Shown in pieces: positions 8,691 through 17,116 of a stretch of DNA of 64,000 nucleotides. The DNA comes from DATKAS01 sp963733765 (GTDB taxonomy: Bacteria > Actinomycetota > Acidimicrobiia > Acidimicrobiales > DATKAS01). The stretch's first letter is position 1. Each line of letters starts with the position of its first letter. The translations under genes and the position numbers were made by a program. Location: assembly GCA_963733765.1 (NCBI GenBank), contig CAVTEI010000007.1, positions 496,001 through 560,000 of the forward strand, written 5' to 3'. The notes under the pieces are model-generated. The model was given only the letters and a program-made list of their open reading frames with translations. It was not told the DNA's origin and ran no database searches.

Positions 8691-10172
8691 ATGGCCCTCG
8701 ATCCTCGAACGCCGGTAGTCGTCGGTGCCGGTCAGTACCTCCACCGCGCCGAAGGCATCGACGACGCGCTCCAGCCCGTCGACCTGATGGTCGAGGCCGT
8801 CCGGGCGGCCGCTGACGACGCCGGGACAACGAAGGTGATCTCGGGCGCGCAGTCGTGGCGCACCGTGATGCTGCTCTCGTGGCGGTATCGAGACCCGTCA
8901 GCCCTCGTCGCCGCGCGCCTCGGCGTCCAACCGAGGGAGACCGTCTACACCACCGCGGGGGGCAACACTCCGCAGTCGCTCGTCAATGCGACCGCGGCCG
9001 AGATCCAGTCAGGTGACCTCGACTGCGCGGTGCTGATGGGGGGCGAGGCGTGGCGCACGCGCATGCGGGCGCGGCGGGCCGAGGCCACCCTCATGTGGGA
9101 CAAGCAGGCCGATGAGGTCGTCCCAACGCGCGTCTTCGGTGCCGAGATGAGCATGAGCCATCCGTACGAGCTCGCCCGCGGCGTCGTGATGCCGGTGCAG
9201 GTGTATCCGATGTTCGAGACCGCGCTCCGGGCTGAGCGCGGCGAGTCGGTCGACGCGCACCAGGTGCGCGCCTCCGAGCTGTGGGCACGGTTCAGCGCGG
9301 TCGCGGCCGACAACCCGTACGCCTGGGTGCGCGACCAGAAGTCCGCGGAGGAGATCCGCACACCATCGCCCTCCAACCGGATGATCGGCATGCCGTATCC
9401 CAAGCTCATGAACTCGAACAACGACGTCGACATGGCGGCCGCGCTCATCCTGTGCTCGGTCGAGAAGGCGCGAGAGCTCGGCGTGGCCGAGGACCGGTGG
9501 GTGTTCCTGCACTCGGGGACCGATGCGCACGACACCGAGTTCGTGTCGAACCGCGCCGACCTCCACTCCTCCCCCGCGATCCGCACCGCCGGACGGCAAG
9601 CGATGGATCTCGCCGACAAGGGTCCCGACGACTTCGCGCACGTCGATCTCTACTCGTGCTTCCCCTCGGCGGTGCAGATCGGCGCCGAGGAGCTCGGCTT
9701 CGGGCTGGATCGCGACCTGACCGTCACCGGTGGGCTGTGCTTCGCGGGCGGACCGTGGAACAACTACGTCACGCACTCGATCGCAACGATGGTCGAGAGA
9801 GTGAGAGACGATCCCGGCTCCTTCGGCTTCGTCAGCGCAAACGGTGGCTACGTGACGAAGCATGCGTTCGGTGTGTATTCGACGACTCCGCCCGCCGACG
9901 GATTGCGTACGGCGCATCCGCAGGACGAGGTCGACGCGCTGCCGTCACGCGGGCTCGCCGAGGACTGGCAAGGCGAGGCGACCGTCGAGGGCTACACGGT
10001 GATGCACGACCGCGACGGCAATCCCGAGACCGCGTTCGCCGCGTGCCTTCTGGCGGACGGGCGTCGCACGTGGGCCGTTGGCCACGATGCGGGCATCGCG
10101 CACACGATGACCGAGGGTGAGTGGGTCGGCCAGAAGGTGCGCATCGGCCCCGAGGCCGAGCTCGTCGCCTGA
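8691..10172 (+). CDS. thiolase-like protein (TLP1-type), probable acetyl-CoA acetyltransferase relative
   Basis: 493 residues with a thiolase core: PVVVGAGQYLHRA at the start, DLYSCFPSAVQIGAEELG where thiolases have the NEAF region, and GGLCFAGGPWNNYVTHSIA where they have the GHP region. A C-terminal extension of about 100 residues (from about 395, ending VGQKVRIGPEAELVA) resembles the extra domain of mycobacterial thiolase-like protein type 1. At the usual nucleophile site the sequence reads TTAGGNTPQSLVN, without a Cys, so ordinary thiolysis or condensation is doubtful. The reaction is unknown. It converges on a ferritin-like gene 14 bp away. Confidence 0.75.
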   Translation: MALDPRTPVVVGAGQYLHRAEGIDDALQPVDLMVEAVRAAADDAGTTKVISGAQSWRTVMLLSWRYRDPSALVAARLGVQPRETVYTTAGGNTPQSLVNATAAEIQSGDLDCAVLMGGEAWRTRMRARRAEATLMWDKQADEVVPTRVFGAEMSMSHPYELARGVVMPVQVYPMFETALRAERGESVDAHQVRASELWARFSAVAADNPYAWVRDQKSAEEIRTPSPSNRMIGMPYPKLMNSNNDVDMAAALILCSVEKARELGVAEDRWVFLHSGTDAHDTEFVSNRADLHSSPAIRTAGRQAMDLADKGPDDFAHVDLYSCFPSAVQIGAEELGFGLDRDLTVTGGLCFAGGPWNNYVTHSIATMVERVRDDPGSFGFVSANGGYVTKHAFGVYSTTPPADGLRTAHPQDEVDALPSRGLAEDWQGEATVEGYTVMHDRDGNPETAFAACLLADGRRTWAVGHDAGIAHTMTEGEWVGQKVRIGPEAELVA

Positions 10173-10186
10173 CTTCCGGCTGGTGA

Positions 10187-11008
10187 TCAGACGCCCGTGC
10201 CGGGCATCACTGCCTTGGTCGTCGACTGGAAGGCGGTCGGGAACAGCTGATCGGAGCCGGGCATCGCGGCGAGCACTGACGCGAGGACTGCAGCATGGCG
10301 AGCTTCGACGCCGCCGACGCTCATGATCGCGACGTTGAGTGACGGATCGGCGAACGTTCCGACGTTCGCCTGGTAGGTCTGCGCGGCCACCTGCTCGAGC
10401 TCGAGCGCGAACGCGATGATGCCCATCTCGTCCTTCAGCCCATCGATCGTCGGCTTCAACGCGTCGAGCAGCGCCGGGTTGGCCTCGGCGAAGGGCTCGC
10501 CGCCCGCAGCGGTCGTCGCGCCCTGGAACAGACCCGAGTGCTCTTTGTGCTGCGCCTGGAAGAGCTTCGCGGCATCACCGACAGCGGCCGTCGTGACGAG
10601 GCCCGAGTCGATGGCCGTCTGGTAGGCCGCGACGGCGAGTTCCTCGATCGACGAGGCAGTGCGCAGGATGACGATGTCGCCCGACATCCCCGACACTGCG
10701 GTCGTGCCCGCGGCGCCGGGAGCCGCGGTCGTGCCCGCGGCGGCTGTCGTGGCCGCCGAGCCGCTTGTGTCGCTGTCGTCGCCACATGCAGCGAGCACGG
10801 CAACACTCGCGACGGTGATTCCGCCGATCTTGAACAGGCCGCGACGATTCAGCCCGCCGAGCAGCAGTCCCGACTTGTCCTTCGTCGAGAGCGGTGATCC
10901 CTCACTGAAGATGCGGGCGAGCGCGTCGCGCATGGGCGACACGGAGGCTTCGTGCTCCTCCTGGATCTCGCGCGCCTCACGGCGCAGCTCGTCTTGGGGG
11001 ATGGTCAT
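10187..11008 (-). CDS. exported ferritin-like lipoprotein
   Basis: 273 residues. A cytoplasmic leader of about 50 residues precedes a Tat-like export signal NRRGLFKIGG and a lipobox ending LAAC, then a low-complexity Thr/Ala/Gly linker. The mature domain shows a ferritin-like four-helix pattern: EELAVAAYQTA, QHKEHSGLFQGA, LELEQVAAQTYQ and EARHAAVLASVL, i.e. Glu, ExxH-like, Glu, ExxH. Such domains bind two metals, but no function is assigned to this group. It is followed, same direction, by nothing, and is preceded by a second ferritin-like gene 33 bp upstream with which it likely forms an operon. Confidence 0.8.
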   Translation of the reverse strand: MTIPQDELRREAREIQEEHEASVSPMRDALARIFSEGSPLSTKDKSGLLLGGLNRRGLFKIGGITVASVAVLAACGDDSDTSGSAATTAAAGTTAAPGAAGTTAVSGMSGDIVILRTASSIEELAVAAYQTAIDSGLVTTAAVGDAAKLFQAQHKEHSGLFQGATTAAGGEPFAEANPALLDALKPTIDGLKDEMGIIAFALELEQVAAQTYQANVGTFADPSLNVAIMSVGGVEARHAAVLASVLAAMPGSDQLFPTAFQSTTKAVMPGTGV

Positions 11009-11041
11009 GGCGCGTCCTTTCGTGCGATCCGGGCTGGGGTG

Positions 11042-11764
11042 TCACGGCAGCGGGTAGTCCGACGGCTTGACCGCCGCGTCTGCCGTCTCGAAGCCGGGGA
11101 TGTAGTCAGTCGGAGGAAGGCCGAGGACCTGCCCGAGCACGACCGCGTGCTGGGATTCGATCGGGAGGATCGAGGCGGTGAGCTGCAGCGCTTCGACCGA
11201 GGTGAGCGCGCCGAGGGCGAACATGTATGTCGCCGCCGCGGCGTTCTCGAGGTCATAGGCGATCCGGAGCAGGGCAGCTTGGTCCGCGGCCCCCGTCAGC
11301 TGCGGGCCCACGGCTTCGAGGAGCTTCGCGTTGGGCATCCCCGTCGCCGCGCTGCCAGCGGCGGCGCCGAATGCGGCGCCGTGCTCCGTGTGGTGCGAGG
11401 CGAACAGCATCGCCGCCGACCCAACGGCGGCGTCGGTGACCTTCCCGCTCGCGGCCGCGGCCTTGTACGCCTCGACCGCGGCGAGCTCGACGCTCTCGGC
11501 GAATGCGGCCACGCCAGCGTCACCCGCCTGCGCGTAGACGGGTGAGAGCAGGCGACCGACGGGCAGTACCGACGTGCCGATGGTGATCACCGCCCCGCCG
11601 ACGCCAGCGCGCTTGAGGAACGAGCGACGGGAGTGGCCCATGAGCCGTCGACCTTTGCCGTGGTGCAGCTCTCGGATGTCGTCGCCCATCGAGTCCATGC
11701 CGGACCGGTGCTGGTCGTCGACCTCTCGCATCAGGTACCGGAGCTCTCGCTCACTGATCTCCAC
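11042..11764 (-). CDS. Tat-exported ferritin-like protein
   Basis: 240 residues. A leader of about 44 residues is followed by the twin-arginine motif SRRSFLKRAG and a hydrophobic stretch ending before YAQAGDAG. The mature part repeats the ferritin-like helix pattern of its neighbour: ESVELAAVEAYKAA, SHHTEHGAAFGAA, YDLENAAAATYMFAL and ESQHAVVLGQVL. It is probably a diverged paralogue of the 10187-11008 gene, but without the lipobox Cys. The two are co-directional, 33 bp apart, and downstream of the membrane cupredoxin gene. Tat export suggests the metal site is assembled before secretion. Confidence 0.8.
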   Translation of the reverse strand: MEISERELRYLMREVDDQHRSGMDSMGDDIRELHHGKGRRLMGHSRRSFLKRAGVGGAVITIGTSVLPVGRLLSPVYAQAGDAGVAAFAESVELAAVEAYKAAAASGKVTDAAVGSAAMLFASHHTEHGAAFGAAAGSAATGMPNAKLLEAVGPQLTGAADQAALLRIAYDLENAAAATYMFALGALTSVEALQLTASILPIESQHAVVLGQVLGLPPTDYIPGFETADAAVKPSDYPLP

Positions 11765-11795
11765 GGTGTGCTCCTTTGCCGTTAGGGGGGAACGG

Positions 11796-12584
11796 TCACG
11801 CGACCGTGATGGACGCCTTCATCGAGTTGTGGATGCCGCAGAAGTACGCGTAAGTGCCGGGGCCGTCGAAGGTGAACGTGAACGTGCCGCCGGGTGCGAT
11901 CTGCTCGCTCTGCACCACACCGTCCTGCGAGATGACCGAGTGGGCGAACCCATCGCTGTTCGTCCAGGTCACTGTCGTGCCGGCGGCGACGGAGAGCTCC
12001 TTCGGCCCGAACGCGAAGTCCTGGATCGCGACCTCGGACGCGGTCTCGGTCCTCGGTGCCGTGCCGGACGGCCCGACGTTCGACGGTGCAGCGCTGGCAG
12101 GTTGCGGCTCGCGTGACCACGCGGCGCCGAGTGCGACGGCGACGACCACCGAAACGACAGCGGCGAGCAGCGCCAACGTGCCTCCAGTCGCGCGCTCGTG
12201 GCTCGGGTTCGGACGTTCCACGGCAAGCGACGCGAGGAGGACGGCGATCGCGCCGATCTCGGCGAGGAGTGCGATCGAGGCTTGCGGCGACGGGTTCAAT
12301 CCAGATTCGGTGAAGCCGAAGATCCCGTCACCGGTGCGACTGAGCGCAAACGCGACGAGAGTGCCGGCCGCGATCGCGACTCCGGCAAGGCGCACGAGCG
12401 TGTCTCGACGCAAGAACAGCAACGCCGCGACGGCGACCGACGCAGCGGCGTTCAGAAGAAACGACCGCCCGAGGTTCTCGTTCGGGAAGTCGCGATAGCC
12501 ATCGAAGTACAGCTGCAGGTGAACCAGCCCACCGACGAGCAGCAGCACGGCGCCGAAGTAGCGCAGAAACGGTGACGACCTCAC
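11796..12584 (-). CDS. membrane protein with C-terminal cupredoxin domain
   Basis: 262 residues. Four hydrophobic segments in the first 160 residues anchor it, followed by a Ser/Pro/Thr-rich linker and a plastocyanin-like domain of about 90 residues (EVAIQDFAFGPKELSVAAGT onward). The type 1 copper ligands are visible: His in DGFAHSVIS, then Cys, His and Met in YFCGIHNSM. An extracytoplasmic electron carrier tethered to the membrane is the natural reading. It is the first gene of a minus-strand trio with the two exported ferritin-like proteins (31 bp spacing), which suggests a shared metal or redox role outside the cell. Confidence 0.8.
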   Translation of the reverse strand: MRSSPFLRYFGAVLLLVGGLVHLQLYFDGYRDFPNENLGRSFLLNAAASVAVAALLFLRRDTLVRLAGVAIAAGTLVAFALSRTGDGIFGFTESGLNPSPQASIALLAEIGAIAVLLASLAVERPNPSHERATGGTLALLAAVVSVVVAVALGAAWSREPQPASAAPSNVGPSGTAPRTETASEVAIQDFAFGPKELSVAAGTTVTWTNSDGFAHSVISQDGVVQSEQIAPGGTFTFTFDGPGTYAYFCGIHNSMKASITVA

Positions 12585-12631
12585 GGCGCCTACTACGACG
12601 CCACGCGACCTCCCGGATGAACTAGGCCCCA

Positions 12632-12659
12632 GAGAACCAGCCCCCGGAGAACCAGCCCC
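12632..12659. repeat. short tandem repeat
   Basis: GAGAACCAGCCCC occurs at 12632-12644 and again at 12647-12659, a period of 15 bp, in the gap between mhuD and the cupredoxin gene. No hairpin or known function is evident. Confidence 0.6.
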
Positions 12660-12660
12660 G

Positions 12661-12975
12661 TCAGGCCTGCATCACGACTTCGAACTCGAGCAGGGCGGCA
12701 CCGTGGGAGACCGGAGATGGACGGCCGGCGTCGCCGGCGGCCTGCGCGTGACCACGAGTGAACGAGTCACTCGACACCCATCTCTGGAAGTCATCTTCCG
12801 AGGCCCAGCGTGTGTAGACGAAGTACCGCGACTCGCCGTTGGTGGGACGCAGCAGCTCGAAGCCCTCGAACCCCGGCATCTTCTCGACTTCGCCCACCCG
12901 GGCGGCAAACCGCTTCTCGAGCTCCGCGCCCATCCCCTCGGGCACCGTGATGGCGTTGATCTTCACGACGGACAT
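12661..12975 (-). CDS. mhuD: MhuD-type haem-degrading monooxygenase
   Basis: 104 residues from ATG 12975 (MSVVKINAITVPEGMGAELE), an antibiotic-biosynthesis-monooxygenase fold. From memory of Mycobacterium tuberculosis MhuD the resemblance is close along the whole length: KINAI near the N-terminus with the conserved Asn, GFELLRPTNGESRYFVYTRW with the conserved Trp, a His in TRGHAQ, and a C-terminus ALLEFEVV. MhuD opens haem to mycobilin and frees iron. A longer reading from 12996 adds seven residues but loses this alignment. It lies next to the exported ferritin-like/cupredoxin trio on the same strand, so iron handling may link them. Confidence 0.85.
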   Translation of the reverse strand: MSVVKINAITVPEGMGAELEKRFAARVGEVEKMPGFEGFELLRPTNGESRYFVYTRWASEDDFQRWVSSDSFTRGHAQAAGDAGRPSPVSHGAALLEFEVVMQA

Positions 12976-13011
12976 GTTCCGCAGCGTCGCGCGCAACTAG
13001 CGTCCCCGTCC

Positions 13012-14055
13012 ATGCGAGCCGCGACGATGCGCAATTGGACGCTCGATGTGCGCGACATCCCCGATCCGGTGCCCGGTTCCGGGCAGGTCCTCGTGCGCAC
13101 GAGGGCCTGTGGGATCTGCGGATCTGACCTTCACATGCTCAAGCACGGAGCCGCGATGGCCGCCCTCGGCGAGGAGCTCCGGAAGCACGCGCCGCCCGAA
13201 CCCATCGAGACGGTGCGGATGGAGGCCGACCGCGACGTCGTCATGGGCCACGAGTTCTGCGGCGAGGTCGTGGAGCTGGGGCCCGACTGCGCGAACCTCA
13301 AGTCGGGCGACCTCGTCGTCTCCATTCCCGTCGCATTCGACGCGGCTGGGCTGCACACCATCGGTTATTCGAACGAGTATCCCGGCGGCTACGCGGAGCT
13401 CATGGTGCTGAGCGACCTCGCCGCTATGAAGGTGCCAAACGGCCTCGATCACCGACGCGCCGCCCTCACCGAGCCGCTCGCCGTCGGCATCCACACGGTC
13501 GCGAAGTCAAAGATCGTCTCGGGCGACGCGGCCGTCGTGCTCGGATGCGGCCCAGTCGGGCTCGCGGTCATCGACGACCTCGCCCGACGGGGCATCGAGC
13601 CCATCGTCGCGTCGGACTTCTCCCCCGCTCGCCGCGCGCTCGCCGCGCAGGTGGGCGCGCACGAAGTCGTGGACCCGAGCAACGAGCGTCCGATCGATGC
13701 GTGGAGGCGGGTCGACGGCGCGAAGCCGCTCGTGATCTTCGAGGCGGTCGGGGTGCCGGGCATGATCGACCAGGCGATGCTGATGGCGCCGCGTGATGCC
13801 CGCATCCTCGTCGTCGGCGTGTGCATGGAGGAGGACCGCATTCGTCCGATGGCGGGCATCGGCCGTGAGCTGAACGTGCAGTTCGCGCTCGGCTACGACC
13901 CGACGGAGTTCGCAGGTGCACTGCAGGCACTGGCCGAGGGCACGACGCGCTATCCCGACATCGTGACGGGTTCGGTCGGTGTCGACGGTGTGCCTCAGGC
14001 GTTCACGGATCTCGGCAATCCCGAGGCCCACGCGAAGATCCTCGTGGAGCCCTAG
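13012..14055 (+). CDS. zinc-type medium-chain alcohol dehydrogenase
   Basis: 347 residues, MDR superfamily. Visible: catalytic zinc Cys and follow-up in TRACGICGSDLHMLKHG, VMGHEFCGEVVELGP with the zinc-site Glu, and the nucleotide-binding VVLGCGPVGLAVIDDLARRG. The structural zinc loop with four Cys is absent or replaced (residues about 45-75 read AAMAALGEELRKHAPP), as in some threonine-dehydrogenase-like relatives. The substrate is unknown. ATG 13012 is chosen over far-upstream in-frame codons, which would run through mhuD on the other strand. It probably heads an operon with the S9 peptidase 20 bp downstream. Confidence 0.85.
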   Translation: MRAATMRNWTLDVRDIPDPVPGSGQVLVRTRACGICGSDLHMLKHGAAMAALGEELRKHAPPEPIETVRMEADRDVVMGHEFCGEVVELGPDCANLKSGDLVVSIPVAFDAAGLHTIGYSNEYPGGYAELMVLSDLAAMKVPNGLDHRRAALTEPLAVGIHTVAKSKIVSGDAAVVLGCGPVGLAVIDDLARRGIEPIVASDFSPARRALAAQVGAHEVVDPSNERPIDAWRRVDGAKPLVIFEAVGVPGMIDQAMLMAPRDARILVVGVCMEEDRIRPMAGIGRELNVQFALGYDPTEFAGALQALAEGTTRYPDIVTGSVGVDGVPQAFTDLGNPEAHAKILVEP

Positions 14056-14075
14056 ACCGACGCGGTCGGGTCCTC

Positions 14076-16157
14076 ATGGCCGACACGTTCCCCCGCCAGT
14101 ACGCCCGGACCCGCAGGCTGACTCTCGGCGAGCCGCGGAACTTCACGATCTCGCCCGATGGCAAGCGGGTCGTCTTCCTTCGTTCGGGCGCCGGCGACGA
14201 CCCCGCAAACGGGCTCTGGGTCTACGGCGTGGACAAGGACGAGGAAGTGCACGTGGTCGACGCCGCCGACCTCCTCGAGCAGGACGAGGAGGCCCTGCCG
14301 CCGCAGGAGCGCGCTCGGCGCGAACGGGTCCGCGAGCAGGCCGGCGGCATCGTCGCGTACGCCACCGACGCCGAGACGACGATGGCGGCGTTCGCACTCG
14401 CAGGCCGTCTCTTCACGGTCCACCTCACCACGGGCGGCGTGCACGAGGTGCCGACCGAGGGTCCGGTGTTCGACCCCCGGCCGGATCCAACCGGCCGGCG
14501 AGTCGCGTACGTGAGCGGACGCTCCCTGCGCATCGCGGACCTCGACGGCACCACCCGCATCGTCGAGGACGACGACCCGAACGTCTCGTGGGGCTCGGCT
14601 GAGTTCATCGCCGCCGAGGAGATGGATCGCCACCGCGGCTACTGGTGGGCGCCAGACGGTGAGCGAGTCGCGGCGTGTCGAGTCGACATCGGCAAGGTCG
14701 CTCGCTGGCACCTCACCGATCCCGCTGAACCTTCCACCGAACCGGTCGAGCTCGTCTATCCCGCGGCGGGTACGGCGAACGCGGATGTCGCACTCGCAGT
14801 CATCGGCCTCGACGGCGACACGAAGTATCTCGGCTGGGATCGCGAGACCTACCCGTACTTGGTCACCGTGACGTGGAAGCCCGACTCACCCCTCACGTTC
14901 CTCGTGCAGTCACGCGATCAACGGATGACGCAGGTGCTCGCGGCGGACCCGGCAACGCTTGCCACCCGCGTGGTGAGCGAGGACCGTGACGACGCGTGGG
15001 TCGAGATCGTCCCGGGCGCGCCCGACTGGCTCGGCGAGCGACTCGTCACTGCGGGTGACCGCGACGGTGCCCGCCGGCTGCTGATCGACGACAAGCCCGT
15101 CACGCCCGTGGATCTGCAGCTGCGCAGCATCGTCGCGGTGGGCGACGACGATGTGGTGATCACCGCGAACGACCTCGCCGAGCCGACGGAACAGCACGTG
15201 CTGCGGGTGCACCCGGGGGGGAGGACGACGAAGATCACCACCCTCTCCGGTGTGCACACGGCCGTCGCCGCGGGCGGCACCGTGGTGCTTCGTAGCGCAA
15301 CGCTCGCGACCGGTCCGACCACAACGGTGCAAACAGCCGGGGGGCGGACGAGCACGATCGGCTCTCGTGCCGAAGTGCCCCTCGTCGAGCCCGCGCCTGA
15401 GATCGAAGCCGTCGGACCCCGCGGGCTGTGGACCGCGTTGTTGCTTCCCCGGTATCGCGAGCCCGACAAGCGCTACCCCGTGCTGCTCGATCCCTACGGG
15501 GGACCTCATCATCAAACAGTCGTGCGGGCGCGCAGCGCGTTCCTGTCCGCCCAGTGGCTCGCTGACCAAGGGTTCGCGGTGCTCTCGATCGACGGGCGCG
15601 GCACGCCCGGACGAGGCAGCACGTGGGAGCGGGCCGTGCACCTCGACCTCGCCGGACCCGTGCTCGAGGATCAGGTCGACGCCCTGCACCTCGTCGCGGC
15701 ATCGCATCCGGAGATGGATCTCGAACGCGTCGCGATCCGCGGTTGGTCGTTCGGTGGCTACCTCGCCGCGCTCGCCGTGCTCAGGCGGCCCGACGTGTTC
15801 CATGCCGCGATCGCGGGCGCACCGGTGACCGAGTGGCGCCTCTATGACACGCACTACACCGAGCGCTACCTCGGCGACCCGAACACGCAGCCCGAGGTGT
15901 ACGACCGCTGCAGCGTGCTGAGCGCCGCGAAGGGTCTGCGCCGTCCGCTGCTGCTGATCCACGGGCTCGCCGACGACAACGTCGTGGCCGCCCACACCTT
16001 GCAGCTGTCGCGCGCGCTGCTCGAAGCCGGCCGTCCCCACAACGTGCTGCCGCTCTCAGGGGTGTCCCACATGACTCCGCAGGAAGTCGTCGCCGAGAAC
16101 CTTTTGCACCTCCAAGTCGCGTTCCTCCGCCAGTCCCTCGGCATCCCCCTCGCCTGA
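14076..16157 (+). CDS. S9 family prolyl/dipeptidyl peptidase (DPP-IV type)
   Basis: 693 residues with no signal peptide, so probably cytoplasmic. An N-terminal beta-propeller (about 1-440) contains FIAAEEMDRHRG, matching the double-Glu motif that anchors the substrate amino end in dipeptidyl peptidases. The C-terminal alpha/beta hydrolase domain has the nucleophile GWSFGGY (Ser558), Asp in HGLADDNV (about 633-634) and His in SGVSHM (665). It likely removes N-terminal dipeptides. It ends 21 bp before a perfect hairpin shared with the convergent prmC. Confidence 0.9.
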   Translation: MADTFPRQYARTRRLTLGEPRNFTISPDGKRVVFLRSGAGDDPANGLWVYGVDKDEEVHVVDAADLLEQDEEALPPQERARRERVREQAGGIVAYATDAETTMAAFALAGRLFTVHLTTGGVHEVPTEGPVFDPRPDPTGRRVAYVSGRSLRIADLDGTTRIVEDDDPNVSWGSAEFIAAEEMDRHRGYWWAPDGERVAACRVDIGKVARWHLTDPAEPSTEPVELVYPAAGTANADVALAVIGLDGDTKYLGWDRETYPYLVTVTWKPDSPLTFLVQSRDQRMTQVLAADPATLATRVVSEDRDDAWVEIVPGAPDWLGERLVTAGDRDGARRLLIDDKPVTPVDLQLRSIVAVGDDDVVITANDLAEPTEQHVLRVHPGGRTTKITTLSGVHTAVAAGGTVVLRSATLATGPTTTVQTAGGRTSTIGSRAEVPLVEPAPEIEAVGPRGLWTALLLPRYREPDKRYPVLLDPYGGPHHQTVVRARSAFLSAQWLADQGFAVLSIDGRGTPGRGSTWERAVHLDLAGPVLEDQVDALHLVAASHPEMDLERVAIRGWSFGGYLAALAVLRRPDVFHAAIAGAPVTEWRLYDTHYTERYLGDPNTQPEVYDRCSVLSAAKGLRRPLLLIHGLADDNVVAAHTLQLSRALLEAGRPHNVLPLSGVSHMTPQEVVAENLLHLQVAFLRQSLGIPLA

Positions 16158-16178
16158 CCCCACCCCAGCGTTCTCGCG

Positions 16179-16210
16179 CGAGTAACCGGCCAGAAGTGGC
16201 CGGTTACTCG
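16179..16210. terminator. bidirectional hairpin terminator
   Basis: CGAGTAACCGGCCA (16179-16192) and its exact complement TGGCCGGTTACTCG (16197-16210) flank a GAAG loop: a perfect 14-bp stem. It lies between the convergent stops of the S9 peptidase (16157) and prmC (16232), so it can serve both. There is no clear T-run on either side, so release may be intrinsic but weak, or the stem may protect 3' ends. Confidence 0.8.
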
Positions 16211-16231
16211 AACAGGAAACCTCAAGATCCG

Positions 16232-17116
16232 TCAAGGGCGGGCGACGAGGATGCGGTCGCGTCCGGCGAGGTCGGGGCGCACGTCGACGACGTTGAAGCC
16301 GGCGGCGCGAGCGAGCGCGACGGCAGCGGGGCCCTGGGTGTCGCCGATCTCGAGCACGAGCGCGCCGCCGGGCGCCAGCCACGACGGTGCGTGCGCAACG
16401 AGGTGCTCGATGGCCTCGAGGCCACTGGCACCGGAGATCAGCGCGGCGACAGGCTCCCAGTCGGCGACCTCGGGCGGGAGTGCGGAGCCGGCCGCAATGT
16501 ACGGCGGGTTCGACACGATCAGGTCGAACATGCCTCGAGCGTCATCAGGCAGCGCGACGAACCACGAGCCCTGGCGCATCGTCACCCGCGCGCCGGCACG
16601 GCCGATGCCGGCGAGGTTGGCACGGGCGACGTCGAGCGCGTCCTCCGACGCGTCGGTCGCCCACACGTCCACCCGGCCGAGCGGCAGCTCGTACGCGAGC
16701 GAGAGCGCGATGGCACCGGATCCCGTGCCGAGGTCGGCCGCGAGCAACGACTCCTTCTCGTCGAGCATGTCGCGCGCAAGGCCCAAAGCCGACTCGACGA
16801 CTTGCTCGGTCTCCGGTCGGGGGATGAGCGTCCGCGCGTCGACCCACAGGTCGAGCCGCCGGAACGCCCACGAACCGAGGACGTACTGCAGGGGCTCACC
16901 CCTGGCTCGCCGCTCGACCATGGCCTCGAAGTGAGCGCGTGCAACTTTGGTTGGTGTCGCGGAGAGGTCGCCACCCGACGCCTGCTCGCCGATCCACCGA
17001 GCTTCTTGCGCCGATCCGAGACGGTTCGCCGCCGCGCCGACGAGCACCGTCCATGGCGCGTTCTCAGCCAGAGGTGCCTGCCAGCTGACGGGCTCGCTCG
17101 TCGGCGACCAGCGCAT
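16232..17116 (-). CDS. prmC: release factor glutamine methyltransferase
   Basis: SAM-dependent enzyme that methylates the GGQ glutamine of release factors. It shows the SAM-binding motif ADLGTGSGAIALSLA, the catalytic IVSNPPYI, and IPRPETEQVVE. About 294 residues. It overlaps the 3' end of prfA, its substrate, as in many bacteria. The start is uncertain: ATG 17116 overlaps prfA by 53 bp; ATG 17137 or GTG 17047 are alternatives, and a CTG just before the prfA stop would give a 4-residue-scale overlap. Confidence 0.93.
   Translation of the reverse strand: MRWSPTSEPVSWQAPLAENAPWTVLVGAAANRLGSAQEARWIGEQASGGDLSATPTKVARAHFEAMVERRARGEPLQYVLGSWAFRRLDLWVDARTLIPRPETEQVVESALGLARDMLDEKESLLAADLGTGSGAIALSLAYELPLGRVDVWATDASEDALDVARANLAGIGRAGARVTMRQGSWFVALPDDARGMFDLIVSNPPYIAAGSALPPEVADWEPVAALISGASGLEAIEHLVAHAPSWLAPGGALVLEIGDTQGPAAVALARAAGFNVVDVRPDLAGRDRILVARP

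Noticed and set aside
12703..13011. Upstream extension of the alcohol dehydrogenase to 12703
   Set aside because: It runs antisense through mhuD and lacks any MDR pattern before ATG 13012.
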